Source of the DNA: Branchinecta lynchi
Lineage: Eukaryota > Arthropoda > Branchiopoda > Anostraca > Branchinectidae
Reading direction: 5' to 3'
Length of the DNA stretch: 64,000 nucleotides
Assembly (NCBI GenBank): GCA_023053575.1
Contig: JAKZAP010000005.1
Coordinates: 5,146,001 to 5,210,000, forward strand
The notes under the pieces were generated by a model. The model searched no databases and was not told the DNA's origin. It was given only the letters and a program-made list of their open reading frames with translations. A program made the translations under genes and the position numbers. The stretch's first letter is position 1. Each line of letters starts with the position of its first letter. This document shows, in pieces, positions 1 to 11,861 of this stretch.

Positions 1-1703
1 GCTGGAAGCTCATATGGCACTTGCAAGGCTGGGTCAGAGGATGAAAGTAAGAATTCGTGGGTTTGTTGTGATCATTTGTAACCAGAACTCTTGAAGCAAA
101 AATGATGACGAAACTCATCGGGAGCACGAAAATGTATATTTTGCTCATAAGTATTGTTTTTACTTTAAGGAAATCAGTTATAAGCAAAACCCTTGAGGCA
201 AAATTATCATGGGCTCATAGAGATCAATAAAATGTAGCTTTTGCTTAAAAGTATTTCTTGAGCTTTGCGGTTAGGATTAGTACTTTAAGGGATGGTCGGA
301 CCTGGGAACGGACAATTTTCTAAACCGATCTTGTCGAGTGTCTAATTTCCAAGCCAAGTTTCATCGTCATAGCACATTTGGAAGTACCTTGATTCGCGTT
401 CCCGAGAATTCTGGGACCCCCTCCAACTCCCCCACAGTGCCCGAACCTGGCCCAACCTAGTTTCATCCCAATCGCTCCATTCTAATTGTGTCACAACACA
501 AGATTTCCGCTTCTCCCCTCTACCTCCCCCGAACATTCATCCGGTTACATCCGGACTTTAAGTAGGACATTTGAGACATGAGGTCTTTCCAAATATCAAG
601 TTTCGTTAAGATCCGATCACCGGCTGGAAACTTATACATACCTCAAAATTCAGGATTCTTCCTCCCTCCACTCCCCCAACGACGGTCGGATCAGGGAACT
701 GACTATTTCTAAGCTAATCATGTCAACTCTTCATTTTTTCAAGCCAAGTTTCATCGTCTTAGCACGTCTGGAAGTACCTTAACTTGTGATAACCGGAATT
801 CCGCCCCCCCCCCTAACGCCCCACAGTGCCCGAATCTTGTCACTGATGTACAGAGGGTTTGTGTTTGTTCTTCCTCCCACCAAGTTTCATTCCGATCGCT
901 CCACTCCAAGCGTGTCACAAGGTTTCAGGATCCCCCCACCGACCCCCGAACCTTCATCGAATCCGGTCCGAACTTGAAAAGGGATATCCGAGACGTGTGG
1001 TCTTTCTACATATCAAGTTTCATTATGATCCGATAATCCCTTCGGAAGTTATACATACCTCAAGATCCCGGATTCCCCTTCCCCCGACTCCCCCCACGAT
1101 GGTCGGATCGTGAAGTTGACTATTTCCAGGTTAATCTGGTCAGGTCCCTGATTTGCAAGCCAAGTTTCATTGTCCTAGCCCACCTGGAGATAAGTTAACT
1201 CTGTGTATCACCGGAATTCCGGAACCCCCCTTCAACTCCCCCCAGAGTGCAAGAATCCGGTACGGTTCTGCCAATAGTGTACCTTGGGCTTGTTCCTCCC
1301 ACCAAGTTTCATCCCGATCGCTCCCCTCTAAGCGTGTCATATGATTTCCGGTTCCCCCTCCGCCCCCCCCCCACATTCATCGGATTCGGTCCGGACTTGA
1401 AATGGGACATTTGACACATGACGTCATTCCAAATATCAAATTTCATTAAGATCCGATCACCCGTTCGAAAGTTATGCATGCCACTAAATTCCGAATTCCG
1501 GCTCCCCTCCCTCCCCCTATGATGGTCGGATCGGGCAAGTGACTATTTCCAGATTAGTTTGGTCGAGTCCCTAATATGCCTGCCAAGTTTCATCGTCCTA
1601 GCATATCTGGAAGTACCCTAACTCGCAAACACCGGACTAACCGACCGACCGACGGAAAAGTGATCGGTATATCGCACTTGGCCGGAAGGCAAGTGTTATA
1701 AAA
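1..1703 (+). mobile_element. Family A palindrome-ended repeat element (HINE-like), copy A0
   Basis: The left terminus (AGCTCATATGGCACTTG) is at bases 8-24. The right terminus is a hairpin at 1668-1700 (ATCGCACTTG / CAAGTGTTAT), preceded by a CCGACCGACCGACGG microsatellite at 1640-1655. Between them are diverged subrepeats, each starting with AAGTTTCATC, at about 356, 596, 745, 883, 1014, 1160, 1305, 1437 and 1584, spaced about 130-147 bp apart. Three subrepeat types alternate (CGTCCTAGCAC, CCCGATCGCTCC and AAGATCCGATCACC types), making a higher-order unit of about 425 bp. Short proline-rich ORFs here come from the C-rich repeats and are not genes. Confidence 0.75.
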
Positions 1704-2339
1704 AGAGGAAAAGAATTTAAAATATCGTGTTGAAAAAACTCACAAAGGAGGAGACAAAACTTCTTTCGAAGCGCATGAATTGCCCGAATGGGTTGGATCT
1801 TAGGAACTGGTTGTGCTGCCATTCTCTGTGGCCTTCTGCGGTCGGGAGTGTCGGGAGGGGGAAGGATGTGCCGATGGTTGGGTTCTTCCAGTAGTCGGTC
1901 GCCAAACTTGGTAGAAAGTTGGTGTCTACGTTTTGACAAAGATGCGAGACCAAACTCGTTAAGAAGGGGAAATGTACAGGCTTTTGATACTATTAGTAAA
2001 GACCGGTACTGGATCCTCTCGAGAATGGGCGAATGAACACAAGGTAAATGCGAAGGAGGTGGTGTTTCGGGGTGCCATGGCGGGAGAGCATTTTGAGAGA
2101 TCGTATGCCCATATTTGCTCTTTTCAGCATAGATTGTACTTGCTTATCCCACTTGAGATCTGAAGTTAGATGAACACCTAAAAGTTGGAGCTCCTCCACT
2201 CTGCTGTGATCAGGTATGTCAGGTTGGAAAGTTGGATTGGACTTGAGAAACGATACAGTTAGGACGGCTGATTTCTCTGGGTTGACGGTCATTCGGTTGA
2301 CTGAAGCTTCTTCACTAATGTCATTCATTATGCTGGCTG
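1704..2339 (-). pseudogene. Non-LTR retrotransposon (LINE) reverse transcriptase C-terminal fragment
   Basis: The minus strand at 2328-1993 encodes a segment with MTVNPEKSAVLTVSF and LLGVHLTSDLKWDKQVQSML, typical of the end of LINE reverse transcriptase (the LGV.L..DL.W block after the catalytic palm). After a frameshift it continues at 1939-1700 with KFGDRLLEEPNHRHILPP and RAIHALRKKF, typical of the LINE C-terminus. It is cut on its 5' side by the hAT-like half element at 2340 and abuts the A0 right end at 1703. It is dead: frameshifted, and lacking the catalytic motifs. Confidence 0.72.
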
Positions 2340-2440
2340 CAGGCCCGTATCCAGGAATTTATTTCGGGGGGGGGGGGGGTTGCGTTTCGGGGGGAGGGGT
2401 TGCCTGCCAGTCGGACAAAAAAACACAAAAAACCGAGGTA
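2340..2440 (+). mobile_element. Left half of a G-rich hAT-type MITE
   Basis: It starts CAGGCCCGTATCCAG, the same terminus as the complete copies at 42809-42987 and 45364-45567, followed by G-runs and TTGCCTGCCAGTCGGACAAAAAA as in those copies. The right half is missing. It interrupts the LINE fragment at 1704-2339. Confidence 0.6.
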
Positions 2441-2473
2441 CTCTTCGGTTAAGATGCGCACTTTAGGGTGCTA

Positions 2474-3634
2474 GAAAGTAATTTCTAAGCAAAACCCTCA
2501 CGGCAAAAATGATCATGGGCTCACGGGGATCATGAAAATGTAGATTTTGATTAAAAGTATTTTTTTTTGTACTTTGCGGTGAAGATGAGTACTTGAAGGG
2601 ACGGTCGGATCTGGAAAGTGGCAATTTCTTAGCAAATCCTGTAAAGTCTCGAATGTTCAAGCCAAGTTTCATCGTCTTAGCACATCTGGAAGTACCTTAA
2701 ATCACGATCGACCGAATTCTCGACCCCCTCCAACTCCCCACCGAGTGCTCGAATCCGGTCCGGTTCTGCCACTGATGCATCAAGGGCTTACTCTTGTTCT
2801 TCCCACCAAGTGTCATCCCAATCGCTACACTCTAAGCGTGTCACAAAATTCCCCCCCCCCCCCCCCCCACGACTCCCCCACATTGATCGGATCCTGTCCG
2901 CACTTAAGATGGGACATCTGCGACATGAGTTCTTTCCGAATATCAAGTTTTATTAAGATCCGATCACCCGTTCAAAAGTTTGACATTTCTCAAGATATCG
3001 TATTCCCCCTCCCTCCATCCCCACACGACGGTCAAATCGGCGAAATGAATGTTCCTAAGTTAAAATTGTCGAGTCCCTGATATGCCTGCAAAGTTTCGTC
3101 GTCCTAGCACATGTGTAAGCATCTTAACTCGGAATCACCGGAATTCCCGAACCCTCCCTCCAACTCCCCCACAGTGCTTGGATCCTGTCCGGTCTTGTCA
3201 ACTACGTATCTGGGCTTGTTCTTTCTACCAAGTTTCATCCCGATCCGGCCACTCTGAACATGTCAAACGATTTCGAGTTCCCCCCTCCGACCCCCCCCCC
3301 CCCCCTAGGTCACCGGATCCATTCCAGACTTGTAGTGTGACATCTGAGACAGGAGGAGGTCTTTCCAAGTATATAGTTTCATTGAGATGTGATTCCCCGT
3401 TCAAAAGTTAAAAATACCCCAATATTCCAGATTCACCCTCCTTTCACTCCCCCCCCCCCCCCAATGGTGATCGGATTGGGGAAGCGACTATTTCCAAGTT
3501 AGTTTGATCGGGTCCCTAATATCGTCCTAGTACTTCTCGAAGTACCCTAACTCCGAGATGAGTGGCCTGACAGACCGACAGAAATACCGAAAAGTAATCG
3601 GTATATGGCACCTGAGCGAAGCTGCAACTGCCAA
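2474..3634 (+). mobile_element. Family A element, copy A1 (degenerate)
   Basis: Bases 2474-2600 repeat the left interior of A0 (compare 180-310: AAGCAAAACCCT, CATGGGCTCA, AAAATGTAG). Subrepeats with AAGTTTCATC-type phrases follow at about 2664, 2808, 2945, 3093, 3231 and 3377. The right end is a decayed terminus (TATATGGCACCTG...CAACTGCCA) at 3602-3633, after a weak GACAGACCGACAG tract. The left terminus is missing. Confidence 0.65.
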
Positions 3635-3639
3635 TAAAT

Positions 3640-4750
3640 CAATCAATCGGCAATGGACTTGTTACTTTTGGTGATCTCAAAGAAGTAAAACAATGGGTTG
3701 AACTAAAATGACAATTTGTTTTCAGACAGATTTGTATGTGAGTAATATCAAGAACAAATAAGAGTTATTCGTTCTCGGTACTATGCCCTTGTGTTACGAC
3801 GACTGTATTTGTATGTGAAGAAGCACTCTCAACCTGATGTTATGGCGAGGGGTGTAGTAGGCCGGACATAGATGGTAAATGTCCTTCGATACAGGCATCG
3901 GAGTCAGGACAGCCTAGGGCGTCTGGTGGCCTACTACAAGTGCAGACTTCACGGGTTCATTGTGGATTCCCCCGATCGATTCACACTAAGGTTTGCGTAC
4001 CGAAACACAATAGATGGATGGTGCAAATGGCACCACCGTAACACTTGCTCCAGGGCATGGAGCCAAAACATATGGTGCCCTATTGAGACCAAAAAACAAA
4101 GATTTGTATTTGACTGTAGGAGAATAAAAGCGAGTTCTAATTGCCCAGATTGCTGTTCTCGCTAACCAAGAATATGACCAGAGTTTCATTTGCAGGAATC
4201 TGGCTAGACTTCTGGCCAGAAAAAAATCTTACCAGAAACCGGTCTTGTAAAAAAAAAATTTTAAATTTAGATACGCAAGGGCCTTTTTTCTGCAATCATA
4301 TTATTATTAGGCTATTATTATTATTATTATTGTAATAAAATTAGTGATAAATATTCGGTTTAGTATATCCACAGGACAATCGAAGAATTCAAAACTGTGA
4401 GGTACAGAATTTTCGACCTTGAGTCGCAGTTCATCGACGCACCGGAAAGTAGTAGTAATAGCTCTTGCTTAGGCAAGGTAGGATTCCATTCTTCCAATCT
4501 TGGTGCTTCGAACACGACCCCAAACACTGTCGACAAGGTATCAAGCGCTATGTTGTCCAGTTCAAGGGACTGCAAAGTGCAGAAAAAGTACGTGGGCCGC
4601 CAATTCCAATTCAGCAAAAAAAGCCTAAAATAACTGACCGCTCCGGACGAAACTAATAGATTACATAAATGGGATGATGAATGAATTTGCGGTCTTGCTA
4701 TCAAATCCGACAAAATAATCAACTTGGAGAAACCTTCTCGGATTACCGGT
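3640..4750. other. Unassigned stretch downstream of OPA1
   Basis: I recognise no gene here. An open frame at 3872-4165 (+) encodes a Cys/Trp-rich 97-residue peptide, and two overlapping plus frames run across 4397-4656. None has recognisable domains or clear splice sites. Short (ATT)n tracts at 4300-4330 may be LINE tails. Confidence 0.3.
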
Positions 4751-4755
4751 TCTGT

Positions 4756-4850
4756 GATATTAGATTAGATTAAACTTTATTTTACACATGTATACAAAAC
4801 ATTTTACAGCACCTGCTAAGAAAACCCCAGAGGGTTTGTTCCTAGTTCGT
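4756..4850 (-). mobile_element. LINE 3' end with (TTAGA)n tail
   Basis: ATTAGATTAGATT is followed by AAACTTTATTTTACACATGTATAC. Read on the minus strand, this is an AATAAAGTTT-containing 3' UTR ending in a short tandem tail, as in CR1/L2-type LINEs. Only the 3' end is present. Confidence 0.45.
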
Positions 4851-4924
4851 TTTATTTTTAACGGATGGATGTAACTGAACCACCGTTACCTTCTATTTCA
4901 CTTACCTGCTGATTTCAAAAATCT

Positions 4925-5465
4925 TTGTTGCCTGAACAGTCAATTTCATGACTATAAAACAATATGGCGGTCCAATCTTTCTACCATTTGTTATCCTTCT
5001 ACAAGGTCTAGCTTTTCTATTCGTTATACAGGTGTAAAAGTATGGAATTCATTGCCTGAAACTGTTAGAGTGTCCGAAGATAGGAATGTTTTTAATAGAG
5101 CTCTAAAAAGATTTATGTTATCTAGCAATTGTATTTCTTCTGTCTGATTTAATTGATTCATTTTTGTTTGTGCTCGAAGGAAGATCAGACCCATGTCGCA
5201 AACCATTTTTATTTTTCATTTTTCTTTAGTCATATGTCTGTTGTCTTAAATTCTCGTGTTGTCCTTAAATTTTAGTGTTGATGTGTGATAGTTGTTCGTT
5301 TGTTTTTTCTTTACAATGTCTTAGGCTAGAATTGTATTAATATTTTTTACAAACCCATCAGAATTAATGAAGCGTCGTTTTGTATGGCCACTGGCATGTC
5401 TGATGCTTTTGAGAATCACCAGGTTTATTTATATTTGCCATTAAAACTGTACCTTACCTTACCTT
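4925..5465 (+). pseudogene. CR1-type LINE C-terminal fragment and 3' UTR
   Basis: The plus strand at about 4937-5146 encodes SFSIRYTGVKVWNSLPETVR then VSEDRNVFNRALKRFML and a stop. This is the G.K.WNSLP...R motif found at the C-terminus of CR1-like LINE reverse transcriptases. About 300 bp of AT-rich 3' UTR follows, ending in a (CCTTA)n tail at 5453-5466. 5'-truncated and inactive. A related peptide lies at 28017-28153 on the other strand. Confidence 0.75.
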
Positions 5466-5705
5466 ACTAGCAAATTTCGTAATATATTTCTCGACAATCT
5501 GCATGGCGTGAACGGCGTTGTTAAATCGTACCAATTTCTTGCCACACAAGACGAGGGGCCATACACTATATTTTCCTGAGCACACCCGCTTCCCGGGACA
5601 GTGCTAAAGGTGGGCAAAGACAACTGTAAAATGACATCCAACGAAAAGTACATTAAAGCAAGAATGCAACAATAAATAATAATACATTTCTATGCAAAAT
5701 CACAG

Positions 5706-5773
5706 TCATGACTTCTCTTCGTTGAGGCTGTGGATGAACTCTTCTAACTTCTCCTGGATTTGTCGAACTCGTT
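5706..5773 (-). CDS. OPA1: OPA1 terminal coding exon (C-terminal helix and stop)
   Basis: OPA1 is the dynamin-family GTPase of the mitochondrial inner membrane that drives inner-membrane fusion and keeps cristae closed. This last exon starts after a pyrimidine-rich acceptor (minus strand ...TTGTCTTTTCAG at 5774-5785). Its first two bases, AA, complete a codon begun by the final A of the 17554-17664 exon, giving Lys. Then follow 21 residues beginning RVRQIQEKLEEFIHSL and ending NEEKS, with TGA at 5706-5708. The charged amphipathic helix, and a stop shortly after it, match the known C-terminus of animal OPA1 (the former GED region, part of the stalk/bundle-signalling helices). The compatible phase is strong evidence that the exon is real despite its small size. 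Confidence 0.9.
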
Positions 5774-6960
5774 CTGAAAAGACAATGAAGTGTAAGTGGG
5801 TACCAGGAGGACAACCAGTGCCGTCTTTACCCTTAGGCCAGTTAGGCCGGTGCTGGGGGTCAGTGGAAATGAGAGGCCAAGCGGCCGGTGCAAATTGCTG
5901 AGAAAATGAGGCTATGATTGCTAGCCGTATTGGCTTGTTCAGTACCATCCAGGTTACGCACCCTTGTCATTTACGTTACCGAATTTTTTTCAGACGTGAT
6001 CATAGTGTGGCTCGTCCAAGAACAGTCTGTGCTAATGGGATGACGTTTTCACGTTTTGACTCTCGAAAAGGGGCCATAAATCCATGGATGGCCTAGGGTC
6101 CACAAAAAGTAAAGGACGACACAGAGGACAATTTGATGGATTCGGGACTAGAATAGGCTGCACAGGTTTCCGGAACGGTCTTAACTTAAGTTGAAATTAT
6201 ATGTTATTTTTTGTTTATATAGCCTATATATATATACGCAGTTAATCTGTTGATTATATTTGTTTTCCTATACGCACATCTTTTCTACTTTCCTGGTAGG
6301 AATATTTAATTTATTGTGTATTTTTGTTCAGTCATACTAAGATCCCAAATAGTAAGCGACAATCTTTGCTGTAATACAGATGAAGCGGCCATTTTGAATG
6401 CGAGCAACTCTCAGACTTCAGGAGACATTTTCTTGATGGGTATACTATCAAGTTCCCCGCTGTTCTTGACACAAAAAATAAAGCTGAGATACTTAAAATA
6501 TTGCAATTTTTAAAGAGTGTATTAGTTAAATAAAGAAAAGTATTGAGTGATGTAAAGTGTATTATAACCATCATGTATTTTGTACGGTCAATTGGCTATT
6601 AAATATATTCATTCATTCATAGTAAAGCGAAACCGAAACTAAGTTCAAATCGAATGTCTCAAATTGTAGGATTAAAAAAAAATTGGGTTTTGGGAATGGG
6701 TAGGCCACACGAGACGGTTTATTAAAACAAATAAAGGCTTACGGTCCGGGCAAAGTGTTTTTCCGAGAGAGTGAAAATAAAATAAGTTGGCCGCAATTGC
6801 GCATAGTCAAACTAGTTAGATATCGATAACTCGATTTGATTATTAGAACGTGTTAGACTGTTCGAAAGGCAGCGAGATCACAGACAACGGACGGACAACT
6901 TTACGATACCATAGGTTCATTTATTCATTTTCGTTTCCTATATAGAAAATTGCGCTGAAC
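5774..6960. other. OPA1 last-intron segment without recognisable gene
   Basis: Intron sequence upstream of the terminal exon. An (ATTC)n tract at 6603-6619 after AAATATATT looks like a LINE 3' tail. An (AT)n tract lies at 6225-6235. I see nothing else I can name. Confidence 0.3.
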
Positions 6961-7030
6961 GGACGAGTCAGCTAAGGTTTGCCTCAGCGTTATTTCATCC
7001 CTTCTATGCAAGGGTCCTCGTCAGGCTAAA
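6961..7030 (-). ncRNA. Penelope-like end with hammerhead-like core, copy 1
   Basis: On the minus strand, CCTGACGAGGACCC, a short loop, GGGATGAAA and TAACGCTG run from 7025 to about 6985. CTGACGA, a hairpin stem (CCCTT/AAGGG) and GAAA are the conserved hammerhead ribozyme core order (CUGANGA - stem II - GAAA). A related AGCTGAC sequence follows. Stems I and III are not clear here. Confidence 0.45.
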
Positions 7031-7144
7031 ACCTGAACCTAGTCCCAACAGTTAGAAGAAACGAACCTGCAATAAAATAACTGACGTCTCTCTCTAGCAA
7101 CTATACAATCCTATTTCGGGGAGTTACTTCTCCAGAGTCTCTGT

Positions 7145-7502
7145 AGGAGCAAGAACAAATAAGCACCAGAACCTCCGTCTCACAATCTCTGTAATACGAC
7201 CATGTGGAACATCCTAATTAGTTACCTCCACAAACAGCTGTATCGCAGTAAAGCCACGGAGGAGAAACTTCCAAAGTAAAAGTCGATTGGTTGTCTGGAC
7301 GCGCTCCAGAGCGATCCAGCGCGCCCACTGCACTAATTCCTCTGATATGCCCAACGGCGAAGAGGGAAGTTAACAGGCAAACTCAAAACTCAAAGCTCAG
7401 CAAATACCTCTAGCTAATCAGCTCACTTTTGTCAGGGTATCCATAGTCGCTGCATGGGAACAAAGACGGAGGTTCTATTGGCTTTTTTGTTCTTGGTAGG
7501 AG
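7145..7502. mobile_element. Palindromic MITE
   Basis: Inverted repeats of about 35 bp: GTAGGAGCAAGAACAAATAA at 7145-7164, continuing to CCTCCGTCTC, and its imperfect complement at 7463-7502. There is no coding capacity. It lies immediately left of a second MITE. Confidence 0.6.
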
Positions 7503-7532
7503 GGACTAGTTCTGAAATTCGATTCTGGCAAC

Positions 7533-7963
7533 AGCTGCGTTCGTTTTCGTCGTTCTACTACAAGCGTTTTCTTTACAACACCGTTCGTGAACGGTGTTTA
7601 ACTGCCGATAATAAGGACTTTTCTTTGATCGGTTGAGCTGCCGTTTCGTCCGTCGTTCTTGAAACGACGAACTGAGCCGGGAAGTCAGGTTCAACATCTC
7701 CGTTCAGTAATTAGGCGCAAATAAAATGAGTTAAAGTTGTAAACCAAGTTTAAGAACAATGGTTCTGTTATGCTAAAATCCATTTTAGTACTTTATTAAA
7801 GCTGTTGTTGCAAATAGTAAGTTAGTTCGACTATTAACGTTTTCGTATCAACGTCGTTCGTGAAACGACGTTTATAGAACGTGTTAAAGAAAACACTAAT
7901 ATGAAAATATTTAAACAACGTTCTCCGTACGGACAACGAAGAACGACGAAAATGAACGCGGCT
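7533..7963. mobile_element. MITE with 24-bp terminal inverted repeats
   Basis: The left end AGCTGCGTTCGTTTTCGTCG (7533 on) and the right end CGACGAAAATGAACGCGGCT (to 7963) are complementary over about 24 bp. The flanking bases are AAC on both sides, a possible 3-bp target duplication. Two internal hairpins (around ACCGTTCGTGAACGGT at 7581-7598 and CGTCGTTCGTGAAACGACG at 7853-7871) add palindromes. Confidence 0.65.
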
Positions 7964-8249
7964 AACGGCTGCTGGTTGAAATATCGCTTGAGCAAATCTT
8001 AGCTAGCTTATCGGTTTAGCGCCGTTTTTAGCCGAAGGAGTAATTCCCGATGAAGAATGTGTCGCCTGTGTAGTTGTATGATAGCTGTACGAAAAAGTTG
8101 CATGTATTGATATGTACTAGTACAGAATACTTATTTTTTTTTTAGGTAATATAAAAATGAGTTAAATTATGGTTAGGGTTAAAAAAAAAAAGTACAGAAT
8201 ACTATCATTTAATGTTCTTCAGACTGGGCAAATATTAAGCAATAGTGTC

Positions 8250-8345
8250 CAGTAGCATCCTGTCTTGGCTACAGGCCAACAGTAGCATCCTGTGTTGCTA
8301 CAGGCCTACAGTAGCATCCGATCTTGCTAACAGTAGCATACAGTG
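8250..8345. repeat. Minisatellite, about 30-bp unit, four copies
   Basis: AGTAGCATCC recurs at 8251, 8281 and 8310, and AGTAGCATAC at 8332. Each is followed by a CTGT...GCTACAGG hairpin-like spacer. Confidence 0.7.
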
Positions 8346-8598
8346 GTAACATTTACTACTGTGTGCTGTAAAAACTTACAACTCCATATAACTAATTCTT
8401 GAAAATTTTTCATCGGGTTATTTTCGTTTTGATCTCAAAAACAGGAAGTGGTATCAAAAAGCAACATCCCTCACCAAAAACTATCCATTCGAATAGCCTA
8501 CATGCACCGATCTCAGGTATAATGCTAAATTTTATTTATTTATTTATTTTCTTACCCACTAATAACAACAAAGGTAAATAGCGGAGTAAACTCAAGAA

Positions 8599-9686
8599 GC
8601 AAGACCTAAGGTTTCGATGGGATCCCAAAAATCTAGTATTTGGTCCAGACAACTGGGGCTTGTCTTCGCCAGATCCAGTATTCGCCAGGCTAATCATCTG
8701 AGAAAACCAAGTTCAGATATACCTCTATCAGGCATATCTATTTTGAAGATACTGACCGAAACTTCCTGCTTTACTTCTGCCAAATTTCCGGTTTCGGCCG
8801 GACTCCGAGTGAACTACTTGTCCAGAAAAAAAAAAAGAAAACTCAGAAACGATTTCAGCGTATCTCCTTATAAGGTTATCCGGCTTGAAGTAGATAAAGG
8901 ACATCTAATCAACTTCAAATACTTTAACTTATAAAACAATTTCCGATTTCAACCGGATTTCGGACGAATTATATGTCCGGGTGAAAAGAGATTGTCATAT
9001 ACAGACTCAGCGTCCGCTTAGCCCTAAATCTGTCATCTAATCAACTTCAGATGGAACTTTTGCTTTTAATGAATTTTCCGGTTTTGGCCGGATTCCGCGC
9101 GAACTATTTGTCCGGGTAGAAAATGCTTTTCATATAAGTCTTCGGCATGTCTTCCTAATCTGTCATCTAATCAACTTCAAATAAAACTTTTAATTTTAAC
9201 CAACTTTCCGGTTTTTGCCGGATTCCGGACGAACGACTTGTCCGGCGAGAAAATGGTTTTCATCCTCGTGTTCAGCATGTCTTCTTACCCCTAAATCAAT
9301 CAACTAATAAACTTCAAATAAAACTTTTACTTTTAACCAACTTTCCGTTTTTTGCCGGATTCCGGACGAGCTACTGAGGAAGTGGTTTTCATCATCGTGT
9401 TCAGCATGTCTTCTTACCTCAAAATCGACTATCACATTAGCTGTTTAAAAATATTTTGTTTGTCCCTTAATTTGAACCCCCTCCCCCACCACTAAATGTA
9501 GGGCTACAAAGCCCATCTACGAAGTTGACCTTACACTTGACCCAAAGAATCTTCAAACGAAGTTTCATCAAAATATCTCATTCCCTTCGAGAGTTATCGT
9601 GCTGACAGACGGACGGACAGACAGACAGACGGACAACTTTTGCGATGTCATAGGTATCCCTCCACTTACGTTTTGGGATCCCAAAA
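8599..9686 (+). mobile_element. Family B palindrome-ended repeat element, copy B1
   Basis: The left end is CAAGACCTAAGGTTTCGATG then GGATCCCAAAAA (8599-8630). The right end is TTACGTTTTGGGATCCCAAA (9666-9685), preceded by GTTATCGTGCTGACAGACGG (9593-9612) and a GACAGACAGACGG microsatellite. Interior monomers of about 137 bp each carry a CCGG...GGCCGGATTCCG block (8789, 8945, 9078, 9208, 9344) and an ATCTAATCAACTTC block. The element is non-coding. Confidence 0.8.
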
Positions 9687-11520
9687 AGAGAAAAGAAAAA
9701 CATAAACTACGAAAAGTAAACACATTCAAGACCGTGAAACGGTGGCAGTTTGCTTGCCTTGTTATCAGAAAGCTTTCTGCTCAATACGACAACTTTCGCA
9801 AAAGCATCATTCATCCCAAATTTAGACATACTCTTCCTATTACGGTACCAATGTGGGAGGAAAAGAAGGAATTTACAAAATCGAAAATACTGGACACGCA
9901 AAGAAGAGATATCTTTCTTCTTTAACAGAGGGTAGAAACCAGAAAGGTATAAAACTGAATGATCGCAGAAAACCAAATATAGTTTAGATAAAGCTTTACG
10001 ATTACATTTTCCTGTACACAATCCTAGAGTAACCAGCCTGATTCTTCAACCTTAACCTTCACTTCAACCTTCTTCAAATTAACCACCCCCAAACACACAG
10101 AGATATTTTTTACAATTCAATGCAGATGGTGACCCATTATAAGCTCTTTTCAACTGGGGGGGGGGGGGGGGTAGTCTGCCTTATTCTTATCTGGGCTCAG
10201 AGAAACATTCAGAAAAAGAGAAAGGGTTTTATTGCTAACAACAAAGATAATACATATCCCTTTTACACACATTCTTTTGGATAATAACGGTTGAGCACTG
10301 GGCGAGCTGTTCATGATTGTCCTAATCAAGCACAAAGAAAACCGTAGGACGAAAATGGATATTAAAAGTGTTAATCCTAGTCACACAAAAATAGCGGAAA
10401 CAATTGCATGTAATTACGCAACCACAATTTATCATGTTAAATTGTGACACATATGAATTCGTCGTTTAGATCTACGAATATAGGAGTTTGAAAACCTACC
10501 ATTTTTTCACTGAACGCACAGAAAAACTAATTATTTTATACTCAGGGCAGCCCAAATTGGCTATTACATTCGCCAAGTGTGGCACTGTCAGAGGTATGAA
10601 GATGAATTGTTCTTTTTTCACTAAAACTTCACAGGTTTTTCAACAGCAGAGCACAAATCCAACAATAATGCGTCACGTGGAGTTGATCTATCTCCCCCGA
10701 GAACTTCAGCAAAACCATGCCTTAAGAGGAACCGACGATCCCAGTTGATGCCTTCTTTGCTGGTTTCATACCTCAAAGCGTTAAATTTAAAATCGAAATT
10801 TTGCTATGTTTCAAAGGATAAGGGTTATGCAAGTAAGTGTGGTGAAAAGATCGTGCGTCACGGATGTCCACGTTAATCAGCGAGAAGGCGCCGCTCAGCT
10901 CGAGACGAAGCCGTAACATCGGAAAGACGGTCAGGTAAGCTTTCAACCGTGGAGGACTCTAATTCCTTTACTCCTGGACCACTAGAGAGCAAATTAAAAG
11001 CCGTGTAATGATCTTAAAAAACTGTTTAGAACTCAAGACCACATATCGACCAATTTACTAGACTACTGAAAAACTAGTGCCTTACTGACACCAAGATTAA
11101 AGCACAACTCTTACTAGAAATGATCTTTTCACTATGAAGTGGACCAGAAAACACGTTTATCGACAATATCATTACTTTCCACCTGAACTTAACGACTTTC
11201 TTGTTAGTGCTTCTCGATTTTGTCCTGCCTTCCTGCTCTCCGACGCGGCGGCTCGGCGCAAAACATTTGAAAACTGAACGCATCATGGTTAAAAAGTGGG
11301 AAACTAAGCAAATAAGACAAGTAAAAAAAAGGCGACGTTCAAGATTTTGGCAAACTTTTGAGTTGCATAACCGGCAAAACTCGGCTTGACCGAAAACGCG
11401 CTAAAATTCGTAGGAAAAAAAGGAAACAATGTAGAAAGGTGGGGATTTTAGAGGCTTGTAATTCCATAAGGGAGCTAGGTCTATTATAAAAGACAGAATA
11501 AGCAAGAGGGGTCCTTTAAT
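9687..11520. other. Intron stretch without recognisable gene
   Basis: Low-complexity to unique intron sequence. A homopolymer G-run lies at about 10157-10172. No ORF above about 108 codons and no domain I recognise. GGTCCTTTAA at 11507-11516 may be a remnant of the TTAA-flanked MITE family seen at 17298. Confidence 0.3.
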
Positions 11521-11539
11521 GGAAGCTATACTCGTACAA

Positions 11540-11720
11540 TGGATAAACGGAAATGTCAGCTACGATGCTTCGGCAGCGATATTTCGGCCCTTCTTGGCAA
11601 GGGTCCTCGTCAGGGTGTCAAACGTCAGGGACAACGTTAAGCACCGTAGCTGATGTTACTGTTTTATTCATTGTATGAATATATGTTTCCAAGTCAGCTT
11701 GGGCTAAAGGAATATTTAAT
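11540..11720. ncRNA. Two opposed Penelope-like ends, one with hammerhead-like core (copy 2)
   Basis: The minus strand from 11613 reads CTGACGAGGACCCTTGCC then AAGAAGGGCCGAAATATCGC, the intact core CTGANGA - hairpin - GAAA (11582-11613), followed by ATCGTAGCTGAC at 11554-11565. From 11646 on the plus strand comes the family tail (GTAGCTGATG...GAATATATGTTTC...AGTCAGCTTGGGCT). The two copies are therefore head-to-head remnants. Confidence 0.55.
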
Positions 11721-11861
11721 GAAAGCTGTTCCTGATCAGAATGGAAAAGCTTACAACACAGGTACAAGCGTATAGAGATACCACAAATCCGACCGGGAAA
11801 GTCCACTATACGAAAATCGATGATTTATGAATAGTGGTGCAACGAGTAACGCATTTCCACC

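Noticed and set aside
4397..4656. Possible exon downstream of OPA1
   Set aside because: Two overlapping frames look equally plausible, with no splice sites, domain or continuation found.
6961..7030. Complete, functional hammerhead ribozyme
   Set aside because: Only the core and stem II are convincing. I could not pair stems I and III or place a cleavage site in a single copy, so only a hammerhead-like core is claimed.
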